Shown piece by piece: positions 25,342 through 35,226 of a stretch of 64,000 nt of DNA. Location: the NCBI GenBank assembly GCA_016783135.1, contig JADHXC010000003.1, positions 1-64,000 on the forward strand. Reading direction: 5' to 3'. How positions within the stretch are numbered: position 1 is the first letter of the stretch; each line of letters starts with the position of its first letter. Under the pieces are notes generated by a model, which worked only from the letters and a program-made list of their open reading frames with translations, searched no databases and was not told the origin of the DNA. Both the position numbers and the translations under genes were made by a program. Source of the stretch: Dehalococcoidales bacterium (GTDB taxonomy: Bacteria; Chloroflexota; Dehalococcoidia; Dehalococcoidales; Fen-1064).

Positions 25342-26727
25342 ATGAATGATGTGAGCTACCGGATTGTCAGGACCATCCGCTGCAAGAACACCAACATCCC
25401 GGGCACTCTGGGCAAGCTAACGACGGCCATCGGTAACATTGGCGCAGAAATCGGCAACATTAAGACCGTACACCTCGGTCATCACTTCACTGTCCGCGAT
25501 ATTGACATCCTTATCGAGAGTGAAGAGCACCTCACACGCTTGATAGACGAGGTTTCCAGACTTCAGGAGGTATCCGTCCTCCAGGTCCGGGACGAGGTGC
25601 TGGAGCTCCACCGTGGCGGCAAGATAAAGATGGTGAGCACCGTCCCCCTCGATACCTTGGACGCCCTCAGCAAGGTATATACCCCCGGGGTAGCCGAAGT
25701 ATGCCGGCTCATCGCGGGGGAACCGGACTGGAAGGATGTCTATACCGGCATCCCCTACTCCGTTGCCATCGTAACCGACGGCACTGCCGTGCTCGGACTG
25801 GGCAACATCGGTCCGGAGGCGGGAATGCCGGTGATGGAGGGAAAGGCAGCCCTCCTCCAGCACCTCGCCGGAATCAGCGGGATACCGATACTGATCAGTA
25901 CCACTGACCCGGACGAAATCGTGGCCACCGTAAAAAACATCGCGCTCACTTTCGGAGGAATCCACCTGGAAGACATCGCATCTCCGCGCTGTTTCCAGAT
26001 TGAAGACAGGCTGGAGGAAGAACTCGATAGGCCTGTGATGCACGACGACCAGGAGGGCACTGCGGTGGTGGTCCTGGCAGCCCTGATGAATGCCTGTGAA
26101 CGCACCGGCCTCGTCCTTGAGGAGGCCAGGGTGGGTCTCATCGGCCTCGGTGCCGCGGGACTGACCATCGGGGAGTTCCTCCTCCGGTACACCGGCAACC
26201 CGGCACTGGGGGTCGCCAGGACCGAGGTCAGCACCAGGCGTCACGCCGAGCACGGCGGCATTCCCTCCAGCTTTGACGAAATCATGCAGACGGCAGATAT
26301 CGTTATCGCCACCTCAGGAGTGAGCGGCCTCATTGAGCCGAGTATGGTGAGAAAGGGGCAGGTCATCTTCGCTCTGACCAACCCGTTTCCGGAGATTATC
26401 CCGGAGCTTGCCGTGGCCTCTGGGGCAGCGCTGGCGGTCGATGGCAAGACGGTGAACAATGTTATTGGCTATCCGGGAATCTGGCGCGGTACGCTGGATG
26501 CCAAGGCGACCAGGATAACGTACGAAATGTACCGGGCGGCCAGTCTCGCCGTTGCTCGTATCGCCAGAGAAAAGGAACAGCTCGTTCCCAGTCCCATAGA
26601 CCCGGATGCTCACCTGGCAGTAACTCACAACGTAGCCAGGGCCGCGATGGAATCTGGCGTTGCCCGACGGCAGCTTGACGCTGACTACTTCGAAGACACC
26701 GTTATAGAGCCACCCCCCGAAGTGTAA
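25342..26727 (+). CDS. NAD(P)-dependent malic enzyme with N-terminal ACT domain
   Basis: A protein of about 461 residues. An ACT regulatory domain (about 1-80: RTIRCKNTNIPGTLGKLTTA, then DIDILIESEEH) precedes a bacterial-type malic enzyme. The catalytic part has YTPGVAEVCRLI, VTDGTAVLGLGNIGPEAGMP, metal-binding HDDQEGTAVV and the nucleotide-binding GLIGLGAAG. It would decarboxylate malate to pyruvate with NAD(P) reduction; the ACT domain suggests allosteric control by an amino acid. The ATG at 25342 (GGAGAGG upstream) is preferred to a TTG at 25306 because of the promoter position. Confidence 0.9.
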   Translation: MNDVSYRIVRTIRCKNTNIPGTLGKLTTAIGNIGAEIGNIKTVHLGHHFTVRDIDILIESEEHLTRLIDEVSRLQEVSVLQVRDEVLELHRGGKIKMVSTVPLDTLDALSKVYTPGVAEVCRLIAGEPDWKDVYTGIPYSVAIVTDGTAVLGLGNIGPEAGMPVMEGKAALLQHLAGISGIPILISTTDPDEIVATVKNIALTFGGIHLEDIASPRCFQIEDRLEEELDRPVMHDDQEGTAVVVLAALMNACERTGLVLEEARVGLIGLGAAGLTIGEFLLRYTGNPALGVARTEVSTRRHAEHGGIPSSFDEIMQTADIVIATSGVSGLIEPSMVRKGQVIFALTNPFPEIIPELAVASGAALAVDGKTVNNVIGYPGIWRGTLDAKATRITYEMYRAASLAVARIAREKEQLVPSPIDPDAHLAVTHNVARAAMESGVARRQLDADYFEDTVIEPPPEV

Positions 26728-26743
26728 GGTAAAGCAGGAAAAA

Positions 26744-27979
26744 ATGCTGGAAAGAAAACGAGGCCTGCCCCTGGTCCCTGAGAAACTGGATGCGCAACCG
26801 GTCACCGATGGTATCCGCGTCGTCCAGAACAGCGTCGTCGGGCAGGACGCCCACACGGCGTACACCAGTTGGGTGACCACACCCGGTGGCACGGTCGTGA
26901 TTGACCCGGGCAACTTCCGCACCAGTTCCATGATAAACAAGGAGATTGCACGGGAATCGGGCAAGCCGGTCCGATACCTGATATACAGCCATGCCCACAT
27001 GGACCACATTGGCGGTGCCGCCGCCTTTGCCGACCAGCATCCCAGGATTATCGCCCACGAAAATACGATACCACGGCTGGAGCGCTACGCTCTCACTGCG
27101 GACTATATTCGTCACATAAACAGCATTCAGTTCCACTTCAGCATCCCGCCGGGTCGGTACTCTCCGGTCTATCCCACGGAGACCTACCGCGACGAATACC
27201 GCTTCGAGCTTGGCGGCAGGACCTTCGAGCTGTTCCACGGCAAGGGTGAGACCGACGACCACACACTGGTCTGGGTGCCGGAGTTGAAGGCGGTGTTCTG
27301 CGGCGACCTGCTGGAGGCTTCGTTTCCGAACCTGGGCAACCCGTTCAAGGTGATGCGCTACGCCCGCGAATGGGCGGAAGCGCTGGAAAGGGCACTGGCA
27401 CTCGACCCCGACTTTGCCATCGGGGGCGACGTTGTCCTCGTCGACAGGGCCAGGATACGGGAGTTATTCAAGGATAACATCGAAGTGCTCAGGTTCCTGG
27501 AGGACTCGGTGGTGAATGCCGCCAACGAGGGCAAGAACCTGGAGCAGATGATTGAGGATATCCAGCTTCCGCCGCACCTGGAGAACAGCCCCAATCTGCG
27601 GCAGGAGTACTCGCGCCGGGAGTTCGCCATCTACAGCATCTGGAAGCGCTACTGCGGCTACTTCGATTTCAGCCCCTCGGGGCTGTTGCCCCGTCCCAGA
27701 CGCGAGATTGCCGGCGTGGTACGTGAACTGGTTGGCAGCGACGAGACAGTGCTGAATAAGGCACGGGAGCTTATGGAATCCGGCCAGTTGCAGCTTGCCC
27801 TGGAAACACTGGACATCATCCTGAAGGTAGACTATGAGGACATACCCGCACGCCGGGTCAGGCAGCAGATACTCAAGAAACTTACCGGTACGGACACCTG
27901 TATGATGTCCCGCAATGTCTGGACACACTACCTTGAAGAGGATGAAGCATTCCTGGCGAAGCAGACGGAGGAAGGCTAG
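26744..27979 (+). CDS. MBL-fold metallohydrolase with alkyl-sulfatase-type C-terminus
   Basis: A 411-residue protein. The metallo-beta-lactamase fold (about 20-235) has the metal motif HAHMDHIGG, then HGKGETDDHT, VFCGDLL and GGDVVLVD. The C-terminal half has the helical alkyl-sulfatase dimerisation look (YSRREFAIYSIWKRYCGYFD) and a short TPR-like helix pair (LNKARELMESGQLQLALETL). Alkyl or aryl sulfate-ester hydrolysis is the family role, but the substrate here is not shown. It follows malic enzyme by 16 bp. Confidence 0.8.
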   Translation: MLERKRGLPLVPEKLDAQPVTDGIRVVQNSVVGQDAHTAYTSWVTTPGGTVVIDPGNFRTSSMINKEIARESGKPVRYLIYSHAHMDHIGGAAAFADQHPRIIAHENTIPRLERYALTADYIRHINSIQFHFSIPPGRYSPVYPTETYRDEYRFELGGRTFELFHGKGETDDHTLVWVPELKAVFCGDLLEASFPNLGNPFKVMRYAREWAEALERALALDPDFAIGGDVVLVDRARIRELFKDNIEVLRFLEDSVVNAANEGKNLEQMIEDIQLPPHLENSPNLRQEYSRREFAIYSIWKRYCGYFDFSPSGLLPRPRREIAGVVRELVGSDETVLNKARELMESGQLQLALETLDIILKVDYEDIPARRVRQQILKKLTGTDTCMMSRNVWTHYLEEDEAFLAKQTEEG

Positions 27980-28010
27980 GCGGTAGCGCCGGCCGCTTGT
28001 GGAGGCAACC

Positions 28011-28622
28011 ATGGAAAACGCAGGTCCGGAGGATACAGGAAGGGATAGCGGGCAGACCGGGACTGACCCGGTGGCACTTCCCTCAGGCAAGAAGACCTGC
28101 TCCGGCTGCGGCATCGTGAATGAGGCTTCATCGGCCTATTGCTATCGCTGCGGCCTGAAGCTGCCCACCGAGATTCGTTCCGGGGCCGAGGTGATGGGAA
28201 ACCCGGCCGGATTCTGGATAAGGCTCCTGGCCTTCATACTGGACCAGGTACTCCTTTCGGTTGTCGGAATTACCATCAGCCTGCTGGTCACGGACCTCAC
28301 GCTGGCAGACATGCTGGCACGCGCAATCGACCCCGAAGCACCCTTCCTCTGGAGCGAGATGCTCACCACATTCGCCCTGGAAGCTGGCTACTGGACGATT
28401 ATGATAGGCACGTGGGGCAGGACGGCAGGCAAAGCACTACTGCGTATCAAGGTCACACGGGTCGATGGCTCAAGGGTCTCGTATCCCCGCAGCCTGGCCA
28501 GATACCTGGCCTACTATATCTCCTGGTTAATGCTGGGTCTTGGCTTCCTGTCCATACCCTTTAGCCTACGGAAGAAGGGGCTGCACGACTTGGTGTGCGA
28601 TACCAGGGTAATACGAGCGTGA
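28011..28622 (+). CDS. Zinc-ribbon RDD-family membrane protein
   Basis: A 203-residue protein: a short zinc ribbon near the N-terminus (CSGCGIVNEASSAYCYRCG) followed by an RDD domain of three membrane helices. The RDD is marked by NPAGFWIRLLAFILDQVLLS near its start, GRTAGKALLRIKV in the middle and SLRKKGLHDLVCDT at the end. The ATG at 28011 follows GGAGGCAACC. RDD proteins are small membrane proteins of mostly unknown or transport-related function. Confidence 0.8.
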   Translation: MENAGPEDTGRDSGQTGTDPVALPSGKKTCSGCGIVNEASSAYCYRCGLKLPTEIRSGAEVMGNPAGFWIRLLAFILDQVLLSVVGITISLLVTDLTLADMLARAIDPEAPFLWSEMLTTFALEAGYWTIMIGTWGRTAGKALLRIKVTRVDGSRVSYPRSLARYLAYYISWLMLGLGFLSIPFSLRKKGLHDLVCDTRVIRA

Positions 28623-28641
28623 TACAGGAAAGCCTGCTCTT

Positions 28642-29544
28642 ATGCAGTTCATTGTAATCCTGGTAATTGCCTTCGCCCCGGGGGTATTCTGGCTCTGGAT
28701 GGTCTACCGCCGGGACCGGTACCGTCCGGAGCCCAGAGCGCTGGTGGTCCGGACGTTCATCTGGGGTATGGTGGTCTCCATTCCGGTGGCTTTACTGGAG
28801 TTCGGCCTGATATTCATAGTAGACCCGGACGTAATCAATTTCCCCGAGGTCGGCCAGCTTTCCCTTGGTACCGCTGCCTACATATCCTTCGTCGTGGCCG
28901 GCGTGACCGAAGAGCTGGGAAAGTACCTGGTGGTGCGAAGAACGGTATACCGCTCACCCTACTTCGATGAGCCGATGGACGGCCTGGTTTACGCGTCAGC
29001 TTCGGCTCTCGGTTTCGCCTCACTGGAGAATCTCGGGTACCTCCTGACCTACGGCTGGGAGGTAATCTTGATGAGAGGCCCGTTCTCCACTCTGGCCCAC
29101 GTGCTGTTTTCCGCGATGTGGGGCTATCCGCTCGGAGTGAGCAAGGTGAGACAAAGGGGAATGAGAGCCGGGACCTTGCTGGGACTGCTCTGCTCGATGG
29201 CGGCTCACGGCCTGTTTAACTTCCTCATCTTCACACAGAGTGCCTATTCCCTCCTGGTGATACCGCTGTTCCTCGGTGCGGGCGCTGTCTTCTTCTTTAT
29301 GATGAGGCGGGCAACCCGGCTGTCTCCATTCAGAGAGATGGTCGGGCAACTACTGGTGGTCTGCCCGAATTGCGGTGACAAAGTGCCCTGCTACGCAGGC
29401 TTCTGCATGACGTGTGGTGCCGAGATGGCGGAGGCCGGGCAAGACGGACCTGCCTTCTGTGGCAAGTGCGGGGCTACCCTGAACTGCGAGGCCGCCTTCT
29501 GCACCTCCTGTGGCAGTCGTATCCTCAGGAACCAGTCAAAGTAG
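28642..29544 (+). CDS. PrsW-type intramembrane protease with zinc-ribbon tail
   Basis: A 300-residue membrane protein with seven to eight helices and the PrsW/CAAX-like motifs AGVTEELGKYLVVR (paired Glu), GFASLENLGY and later AHVLFSAMWGYPLG and AHGLFNFL (His). The last 60 residues are two zinc ribbons (CPNCG...FCMTCG and FCGKCG...FCTSCG). PrsW proteases cut anti-sigma factors in the membrane. Adjacent to a zinc-ribbon RDD protein, perhaps co-transcribed. Target unknown. Confidence 0.82.
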   Translation: MQFIVILVIAFAPGVFWLWMVYRRDRYRPEPRALVVRTFIWGMVVSIPVALLEFGLIFIVDPDVINFPEVGQLSLGTAAYISFVVAGVTEELGKYLVVRRTVYRSPYFDEPMDGLVYASASALGFASLENLGYLLTYGWEVILMRGPFSTLAHVLFSAMWGYPLGVSKVRQRGMRAGTLLGLLCSMAAHGLFNFLIFTQSAYSLLVIPLFLGAGAVFFFMMRRATRLSPFREMVGQLLVVCPNCGDKVPCYAGFCMTCGAEMAEAGQDGPAFCGKCGATLNCEAAFCTSCGSRILRNQSK

Positions 29545-29678
29545 CAATGAAGCCCTGAGTGTAAGCAAAGAATCTCGCCGAAAAGCTGTTCTGATGCGGT
29601 GTCCTGGTGTGGTATAATCGCGCAATATGGTACAATCCCGCCGCCTCTGCGGCATCGTTCACTGAGAAAGGAGACACA

Positions 29679-30302
29679 ATGACGGAAGAGAACAAGGTCC
29701 AGTGGGTCTACTCCTCGAAGAATAACCGTGAGCTGGTGGAGCGCTACGACCAGTGGGCCAGGGACTACGATGCAGACCTTGCCGATGATTTCGACTACCG
29801 CGCCCCGCAAATGGCTGCCGAGATTTTCACCCGATACGTTCCCCGGAACGCCAGAGTTCTGGATGCAGGCGCCGGTACCGGGCTGGTGGGAGAGATACTG
29901 GCCGGTATGGGATACAGTACCCTGGTCGCCATGGACATGTCGTCGGGAATGCTGGAGGAAGCTCGCAAGAAGAGCGTCTACACCGAGCTCCACCGTATGG
30001 TCATGGGTGAGCCACTGGACTTCCCCACAGCTTCATTTGATGCCGTGATCTGCGTTGGCACGCTTACCGTAGCACATGCTCCGGCCAGCTCCCTCGACGA
30101 ACTGGTGCGTATCACCAGGCCCGGGGGATACATAGCCTATACCCTCCGTCCGGATATCTATGAGAATAACGGCTTCAAGGAGAAGCAGTCCGAGCTAGAA
30201 TCAGCGGGCAAATGGAAACTAGTGGAAGCGACCGAGCCGCTCCAGACACTCCCCAGGGGCGAGCCGGACGTCCTCATGCAGGTATGGGTATACCGGGTAT
30301 GA
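29679..30302 (+). CDS. Class I SAM-dependent methyltransferase
   Basis: A 207-residue methyltransferase. SAM-binding motif I is VLDAGAGTGLVGEILAG (about residues 63-79), followed by MDMSSGMLEEARKK and a motif IV-like FDAVICVGTLTVAHAP. The N-terminus (YDQWARDYDADL) is of the Williams-Beuren / UbiE-like small methyltransferase type. The ATG at 29679 follows AAAGGAGACACA. TATAAT at 29613-29618 could be its -10 box. Substrate unknown. Confidence 0.85.
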   Translation: MTEENKVQWVYSSKNNRELVERYDQWARDYDADLADDFDYRAPQMAAEIFTRYVPRNARVLDAGAGTGLVGEILAGMGYSTLVAMDMSSGMLEEARKKSVYTELHRMVMGEPLDFPTASFDAVICVGTLTVAHAPASSLDELVRITRPGGYIAYTLRPDIYENNGFKEKQSELESAGKWKLVEATEPLQTLPRGEPDVLMQVWVYRV

Positions 30303-30327
30303 CCGACGAATACGCTAGGTGCAGTGA

Positions 30328-32673
30328 CTAGCCCGGTCGGGTCCTGAGGCGGGGCATGCGCCTCACCAGGGAGGGGGCCAGCTCTACCCAGGTCTTCTGC
30401 AGTCTGCCTTTTTGCAGTCGACTTAGCTCCTTCCGGGAACTGAACTGGGTCTCGATGTAAGCCTGGGCGATTGCGCCGATTGCTTCGGCCTGAAGCGGCA
30501 GGGCCAGTGCCAACCGAGTACAGTACTCCAGGGGTGTTTCTTGCATTACCGGACCCATTTTGCCCAGTGCGGCCAGCCGACTCATCTTCCGGTAGGCATC
30601 CTCGGGGTTGTTGATACGCTTGAGACGCTGGAGCCAGAATGCATAGCCTCCCCTGACGGCAAAGAATATCACCACCGGAAAACCGATGATGAAGAAGTAG
30701 ACGTATAGCTGCGGCCCGGGCAGCGTTATACGGTTGGTACTTCTCCTCACTAAATCCTCCCCCGTCGGGCCGAATATCTCCTCTTGCGCCAGCATCATGG
30801 TGGGGTCTATCATCTCCATGAAATCCGCTTCATCCCCGACTCCGACTATGGCATCCGTACTCCCCCCGATGGGTGTGGCCGAGAACTCCACCCACCCGAG
30901 AGTGGGGAAGTAGACCTCGGTACGGGCGTGATAATGACGGACACGCAGGAGGTAGCTTCCCGTTTCCGCGTCATAATCGCCCTCAAGATACCCGGTGTTC
31001 AGCCGGGTCGGGACATCTACGCTACGCAGCATGACCGCCATCGCCGAGGCAAAAGAGGTGCACACCCCCTCCTTTGATTCAAAGAGGAAGTAGTCCACAG
31101 CATCGGCGTCTTCAGGAGGAACTTCCGCCTCTATATCATATTCCAGGCTGTTGATATATGTCTTGACCGCCACTACTTTATCGTACTGCGATTCCGCTTC
31201 CCGGGTTATATCTTCAGTAAGCTCCCTGACACGCGCCGGAAGACTGGCGGGAAGCTGCAGGTAGCGTTCCGTGACCTCTTCCGGATAATCCTCTCCGGCC
31301 AGGGACAATTCGTCCGGTGTGTACGAAGCCACTCTGGTAACTACCGTATATTGCTGGTAGGGCTTCATCAATCGCGGCGTAACGACGGCGATAACGTCGC
31401 CAGGTTCGTGCAGACCTTCTTCGACGGCTTCGGCCGACCCATCAATGGTATCAGCAGGCAACGCTTCACCGGTTTCTTCTTCAGAGAACGTCTGTAGAAT
31501 TACCGGCATGGCGGATGATTGGAAATCGCCCACGGTGAGTACGACATCAGTCTTCAGTTGATTCTCAACCGTATAGGTCGACTCCTCACCGATACTGAAG
31601 GGCCTGGCCTCAACTGCGTTCTCGTTGGCAGCGATTTCCCGGTCACCTATCTCGCTGCTCGTCCATCCCCACGGGTGATAGACATCATACCGCCTGGTAC
31701 GCCAGTATGCCGGCTGGTCGGCCTTAACTATGAAATGCACCCGACCGCTTGTGCTCAGCGGGTCCTTAAAGGACAGTGTCTGTTGCTCGCTGCTATCAAT
31801 CAGGCTCCACTTGGCGCTCACACCGGCAAAGATGTTAAACCACTGCCCCCGGGCACCCTCCTCGGTCAGGTAGCCGCCGACCGAACCCAGACCTATCCGG
31901 TCTATCGGGGGCTGGGGCACGAACCAGGCCATAGCCACGGTCAACATGCTGATGCAGACTACTACCCCCACCAGGTAGACCACTCCCCGGTACGGGAAGC
32001 TGCTGGTCCGCTGGCCGAACCATACGCCCTGCCTGGCCAGGTTCACCTGCCCGATAAGCAGCATCGCCACCAGCATGTAGACAGGCAGAAAGGCGTAGTC
32101 CTCCCGTGGAAGGTTGCTGAGGTTAACCATGACAGCGAGTGTACCGAGACTGACGGCCACCCACACGTTCTGCCGGCGCAGGATATACCAGGTGGAGATA
32201 AATCCAATAACCCAGATGACCAGGCTGAGGAACATGGCAAAGTAGGTCGTCCCCTCACTGGGCCTTACCCCGCTGACCGCCACCCACCAGGCGCGAAACG
32301 CCGATTCCGTCTCCGAAAAAGGCATCAGACCAACCGTCTGCCAAACAGTCACCCCCAGCCCGAGAACGACCATGAGGGGGTACGCAATCCTGGCGGACAG
32401 CCGGCTCCTGGCCAGCAGAAGACCGGCCAGCACGGCGAGGAGAAGGGTCGTTATCAGAGAGGGCTGTGGGCTTATCCAGTGGGCCTGCTCAATCGACCAC
32501 GTAGCAACTGCCAGGGTAAGAAAAACCAGCAGGACACTGCCCCATTCCTGCGGACTGCCGACTCCGGCACGGATTACCGACCACAGCAGTACGGGCAGTC
32601 TGCGTCCGATTACCGTGCGAGACAGATATCCCCGTATCCCGCCACCACGTCCGGCAGATGACTTTTCCTCCAT
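30328..32673 (-). CDS. TgpA-like transglutaminase membrane protein
   Basis: A 781-residue protein. The first 240 residues hold six to seven membrane helices (DUF3488/TgpA type). A large outer domain contains a transglutaminase-like fold with catalytic Cys in SKEGVCTSFASAMAVMLRS, His in VRHYHARTEVYF and Asp-region LGWVEFSATP. A C-terminal helix (LYVYFFIIGFPVVIFFAV) and a DUF4129-like tail follow. It is the last gene of the MoxR / DUF58 / transglutaminase operon, a widespread trio. The role is probably cell-envelope protein processing or crosslinking; the precise reaction is unknown. Confidence 0.87.
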   Translation of the reverse strand: MEEKSSAGRGGGIRGYLSRTVIGRRLPVLLWSVIRAGVGSPQEWGSVLLVFLTLAVATWSIEQAHWISPQPSLITTLLLAVLAGLLLARSRLSARIAYPLMVVLGLGVTVWQTVGLMPFSETESAFRAWWVAVSGVRPSEGTTYFAMFLSLVIWVIGFISTWYILRRQNVWVAVSLGTLAVMVNLSNLPREDYAFLPVYMLVAMLLIGQVNLARQGVWFGQRTSSFPYRGVVYLVGVVVCISMLTVAMAWFVPQPPIDRIGLGSVGGYLTEEGARGQWFNIFAGVSAKWSLIDSSEQQTLSFKDPLSTSGRVHFIVKADQPAYWRTRRYDVYHPWGWTSSEIGDREIAANENAVEARPFSIGEESTYTVENQLKTDVVLTVGDFQSSAMPVILQTFSEEETGEALPADTIDGSAEAVEEGLHEPGDVIAVVTPRLMKPYQQYTVVTRVASYTPDELSLAGEDYPEEVTERYLQLPASLPARVRELTEDITREAESQYDKVVAVKTYINSLEYDIEAEVPPEDADAVDYFLFESKEGVCTSFASAMAVMLRSVDVPTRLNTGYLEGDYDAETGSYLLRVRHYHARTEVYFPTLGWVEFSATPIGGSTDAIVGVGDEADFMEMIDPTMMLAQEEIFGPTGEDLVRRSTNRITLPGPQLYVYFFIIGFPVVIFFAVRGGYAFWLQRLKRINNPEDAYRKMSRLAALGKMGPVMQETPLEYCTRLALALPLQAEAIGAIAQAYIETQFSSRKELSRLQKGRLQKTWVELAPSLVRRMPRLRTRPG

Positions 32674-32691
32674 ACCTCTCCCCCCAGACCC

Positions 32692-33918
32692 TTACATGAA
32701 TCTCGCATGCAGTAACGAAGCCCGGTTATCCAGTGCCCGGGCAAGCTCGTCTCCCTGCCTGACGATATAGACCTGGACACCGGTTGAACTAAGGTTACGC
32801 GCCGCATTGGCCATACTGGTCTCCCCACCAAAGCTGGCGGGGTCAAGCAGCACCAACACAATGGAGTCCACACGGTTTCTCAGTTGCCGGACAGCGTCCG
32901 CCAGACTCCCCGTAATCGCCGGCGTGACAATAATAACAGTAGAATTACCCCTGAGATACTCCATGTGGTCGGAGATGACCTGGCCCACGGATACCTCGCC
33001 GGTAGCCCTCATCAGAGCAAGGGCTTCCAGCATGCGCCATAGATGGTCATCGCCCCTCTCCGGCGGAATCAGATACGTCTGCTCGCCTGAAGCCGCCAAA
33101 CCGACTCTCATCCCGCTCTGCAGGTGCTTTCTGGCCAGTGATGCCGCGATGGTCACACCGTACTCCTCGGTGGTCTCCTCGCCGTGACCGAAGTGTGAAG
33201 TCTCCTGCATATCCAGGATAATCCACACCGTCTTCGAGCTGTCATAAGAGCGGTCGGCATCAAACACCTTGACCAGGAGCTTACCGGTGTGAGCTGTACC
33301 CGGCCAGTGGATGTGGTTGAGGCTGTCACCACTGCTGAATTCACGTACACTGGATGCGTTCGGGCTTATCTGGCTAATGGCCTGGTAACCGGAACCGTAG
33401 CCGAATTCATTGAAGGAAGACGCCTTGAACAGGGGCAGGTCAAACGTCGCCGGGTAGATGAGGATACTGTGCGGTTCTCCCACGGTGCGCTGCCGCGAGA
33501 AAAGGCCGAAGGGGTCTGCTGCCGTCACGGTGACGGCACCCAGGTAGTACCTTCCCCGACGATGGCAGGTAAATGTGGACTGCCATTCATGGGAACTCCA
33601 CCGTGGCAGGTTGAGGATAGCGGGCTCACGGCGCCCGGGCAGGTCGGTGCTCTCCTCCACCCTGAGCCAGAGCTTGGGTATCCGGCTATCATTGGTTACC
33701 GTAATCCGCTGCTGGAACTTTTCCCCCACCTGGCTGTGCTCCGGCGGAGACTCGGCCTCGGCGCTGATACCATGTATGCCCAGTACCGACCAGATGTAGC
33801 CCACCACCGGCACCAGCACAGAAAGGAAGAAGAGGCGCAGGAACAACGTGGAGCCTCCCACCAGTGCCAGTGCAAGGAGGACTACAGGGACTATGTAGAC
33901 AACCGTTCGTACCTTCAT
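32692..33918 (-). CDS. DUF58 (vWA-like) domain protein
   Basis: A 408-residue protein with two N-terminal membrane helices, then a beta-rich region, then the DUF58 core: VREFSSGDSLNHIHWPGTAH followed by LLVKVFDADR and a vWA-like VWIILDMQETSHF. These proteins act with a MoxR ATPase encoded next to them. It starts about 55 bp after the MoxR gene and is followed after 18 bp by the transglutaminase gene, so a three-gene operon is clear. Confidence 0.88.
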   Translation of the reverse strand: MKVRTVVYIVPVVLLALALVGGSTLFLRLFFLSVLVPVVGYIWSVLGIHGISAEAESPPEHSQVGEKFQQRITVTNDSRIPKLWLRVEESTDLPGRREPAILNLPRWSSHEWQSTFTCHRRGRYYLGAVTVTAADPFGLFSRQRTVGEPHSILIYPATFDLPLFKASSFNEFGYGSGYQAISQISPNASSVREFSSGDSLNHIHWPGTAHTGKLLVKVFDADRSYDSSKTVWIILDMQETSHFGHGEETTEEYGVTIAASLARKHLQSGMRVGLAASGEQTYLIPPERGDDHLWRMLEALALMRATGEVSVGQVISDHMEYLRGNSTVIIVTPAITGSLADAVRQLRNRVDSIVLVLLDPASFGGETSMANAARNLSSTGVQVYIVRQGDELARALDNRASLLHARFM

Positions 33919-33973
33919 CTCGTCACTGCGAAGAGATTACCCTGAAGTAGAAGCCTGCGGCGCATTCCCGACA

Positions 33974-34969
33974 TTACGGTCTGAGCACCGTGCCGGGTAC
34001 GGGAATGGTATCCAGTATTTCAGTAATACTGGCCCTGCCGCTCTTGTCCTGGGAGACATCGGTCAGCCGTATTATCAACCGGTGGGCCAGAACAGACTCT
34101 GCCAGTGCTTTGACATCGTCGGGCAGAACGTAGTCCCGCCCATGTACCAGGGCACGAGCCTGGGCAGTGCGGAACAGGGCAAGCGACCCTCGCGGTGAAG
34201 CCCCGAGGTATATCGTGGGGTGGTCACGCGTGGCCGCCACAAGAGATGTGATGTACTTCTTAAGCGTGTCGTCCACATAGATATCTTTCACCGCAGTCTG
34301 GAGATCCAGAAGGTCGGCACCGGTGGCCACCGGGGTTATCTTCTCGATGGGATGAGCATACTGCTGCTTCTCCACAATGGCAATCTCGTCATCCTGTGAC
34401 GGGTACCCGAGGCTTATCCGCAACAAGAACCGGTCCAGCTGTGTCTCCGGGAGAGGGAACGTGCCCTCGTACTCAATGGGGTTCTGTGTCGCCAGGACAT
34501 GGAAGGGAGATGGCATATTGTGGGTGACACCATCGACCGTAATCTGCCCCTCGTCCATGCATTCCAGCAGGGCCGACTGCACCTTGGGAGTTGCCCGGTT
34601 AATCTCGTCGGCAAGCACCATCTGCGCCATTACCGGCCCGGCACGGAACTCGAAGTCCCCCGTTTTCTGGCTGTACACGGTAATCCCGGTGATATCCCCG
34701 GGAAGCATATCCGGGGTGAACTGAATGCGTTTGAATGAACAGTCCAGAGACCTCGCCAGGCTGCGGGCCAGCATTGTCTTACCAACACCCGGTGCGTCCT
34801 CAATGAGCAGGTGTCCATTACTGATGAGGGCAATCACGGCAAGCTCCACCGCATCCTCTTTACCGATGATGACCTGCTGCACGTTGTTCAGTATCGCCCT
34901 GGCGGTACTCTGCGCTTTGCTTATCGCTTCTACCATCTCCTCCCTCACATCCGGAATAATCCCTCGCAT
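33974..34969 (-). CDS. MoxR-family AAA+ ATPase
   Basis: A protein of about 331 residues. Walker A is EDAPGVGKTMLA, Walker B region VLADEINRATPKVQSALLE, and the sensor-1 region ATQNPIEYEGTFPLPETQLD, diagnostic of AAA_3/MoxR. MoxR ATPases act as chaperones for vWA-domain partners, here the DUF58 protein. The ATG at 34969 is preceded by GTGAGG. A GTG at 34984 is in frame. Confidence 0.9.
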   Translation of the reverse strand: MRGIIPDVREEMVEAISKAQSTARAILNNVQQVIIGKEDAVELAVIALISNGHLLIEDAPGVGKTMLARSLARSLDCSFKRIQFTPDMLPGDITGITVYSQKTGDFEFRAGPVMAQMVLADEINRATPKVQSALLECMDEGQITVDGVTHNMPSPFHVLATQNPIEYEGTFPLPETQLDRFLLRISLGYPSQDDEIAIVEKQQYAHPIEKITPVATGADLLDLQTAVKDIYVDDTLKKYITSLVAATRDHPTIYLGASPRGSLALFRTAQARALVHGRDYVLPDDVKALAESVLAHRLIIRLTDVSQDKSGRASITEILDTIPVPGTVLRP

Positions 34970-35000
34970 AGAAACGTGCCTCACTTTCGTCAGGCACCTA

Positions 35001-35029
35001 CTTATATTGTAGCATAAAGCGGATTACAA
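35001..35029 (-). promoter_or_regulatory. Promoter of the MoxR operon
   Basis: On the minus strand TTGTAA (35029-35024), 17 bases and TATAAG (35006-35001). An alternative extended -10, TGCTACAAT, overlaps the spacer. It lies 30-60 bp upstream of the MoxR start. Confidence 0.55.
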
Positions 35030-35123
35030 GGAGACACACCTGGCGTCGTTGCACGCTAATATTCCCCGAATGACTGCGGGCGGGTGAGCAACTGAAGACA
35101 CCTGCCCTGGTAAAACAAGAAAA

Positions 35124-35151
35124 CCCGCACTCCATGGTTCTGGAGTGCGGG
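35124..35151 (-). terminator. Rho-independent terminator of the small-gene pair at 35.2-35.8 kb
   Basis: Arms CCCGCACTCCA (35124-35134) and TGGAGTGCGGG (35141-35151) form an 11-bp stem with a 6-base loop. On the minus strand they are followed by TTTTCTTGTTTTA. It follows the gene ending at 35227. Confidence 0.75.
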
Positions 35152-35226
35152 TATTTCATCGGTACAGTGAGCAGGCGAGTGCCTTGCCCACGATATGGTC
35201 TCTAAGTGCCAGCCAGGCGTGCCACG

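Noticed and set aside
25417..26253. 278-codon open frame on the minus strand
   Set aside because: Antisense to malic enzyme, which has intact catalytic motifs.
31519..32661. 380-codon open frame on the plus strand
   Set aside because: Antisense to the transglutaminase gene; low-complexity, no recognisable domain.
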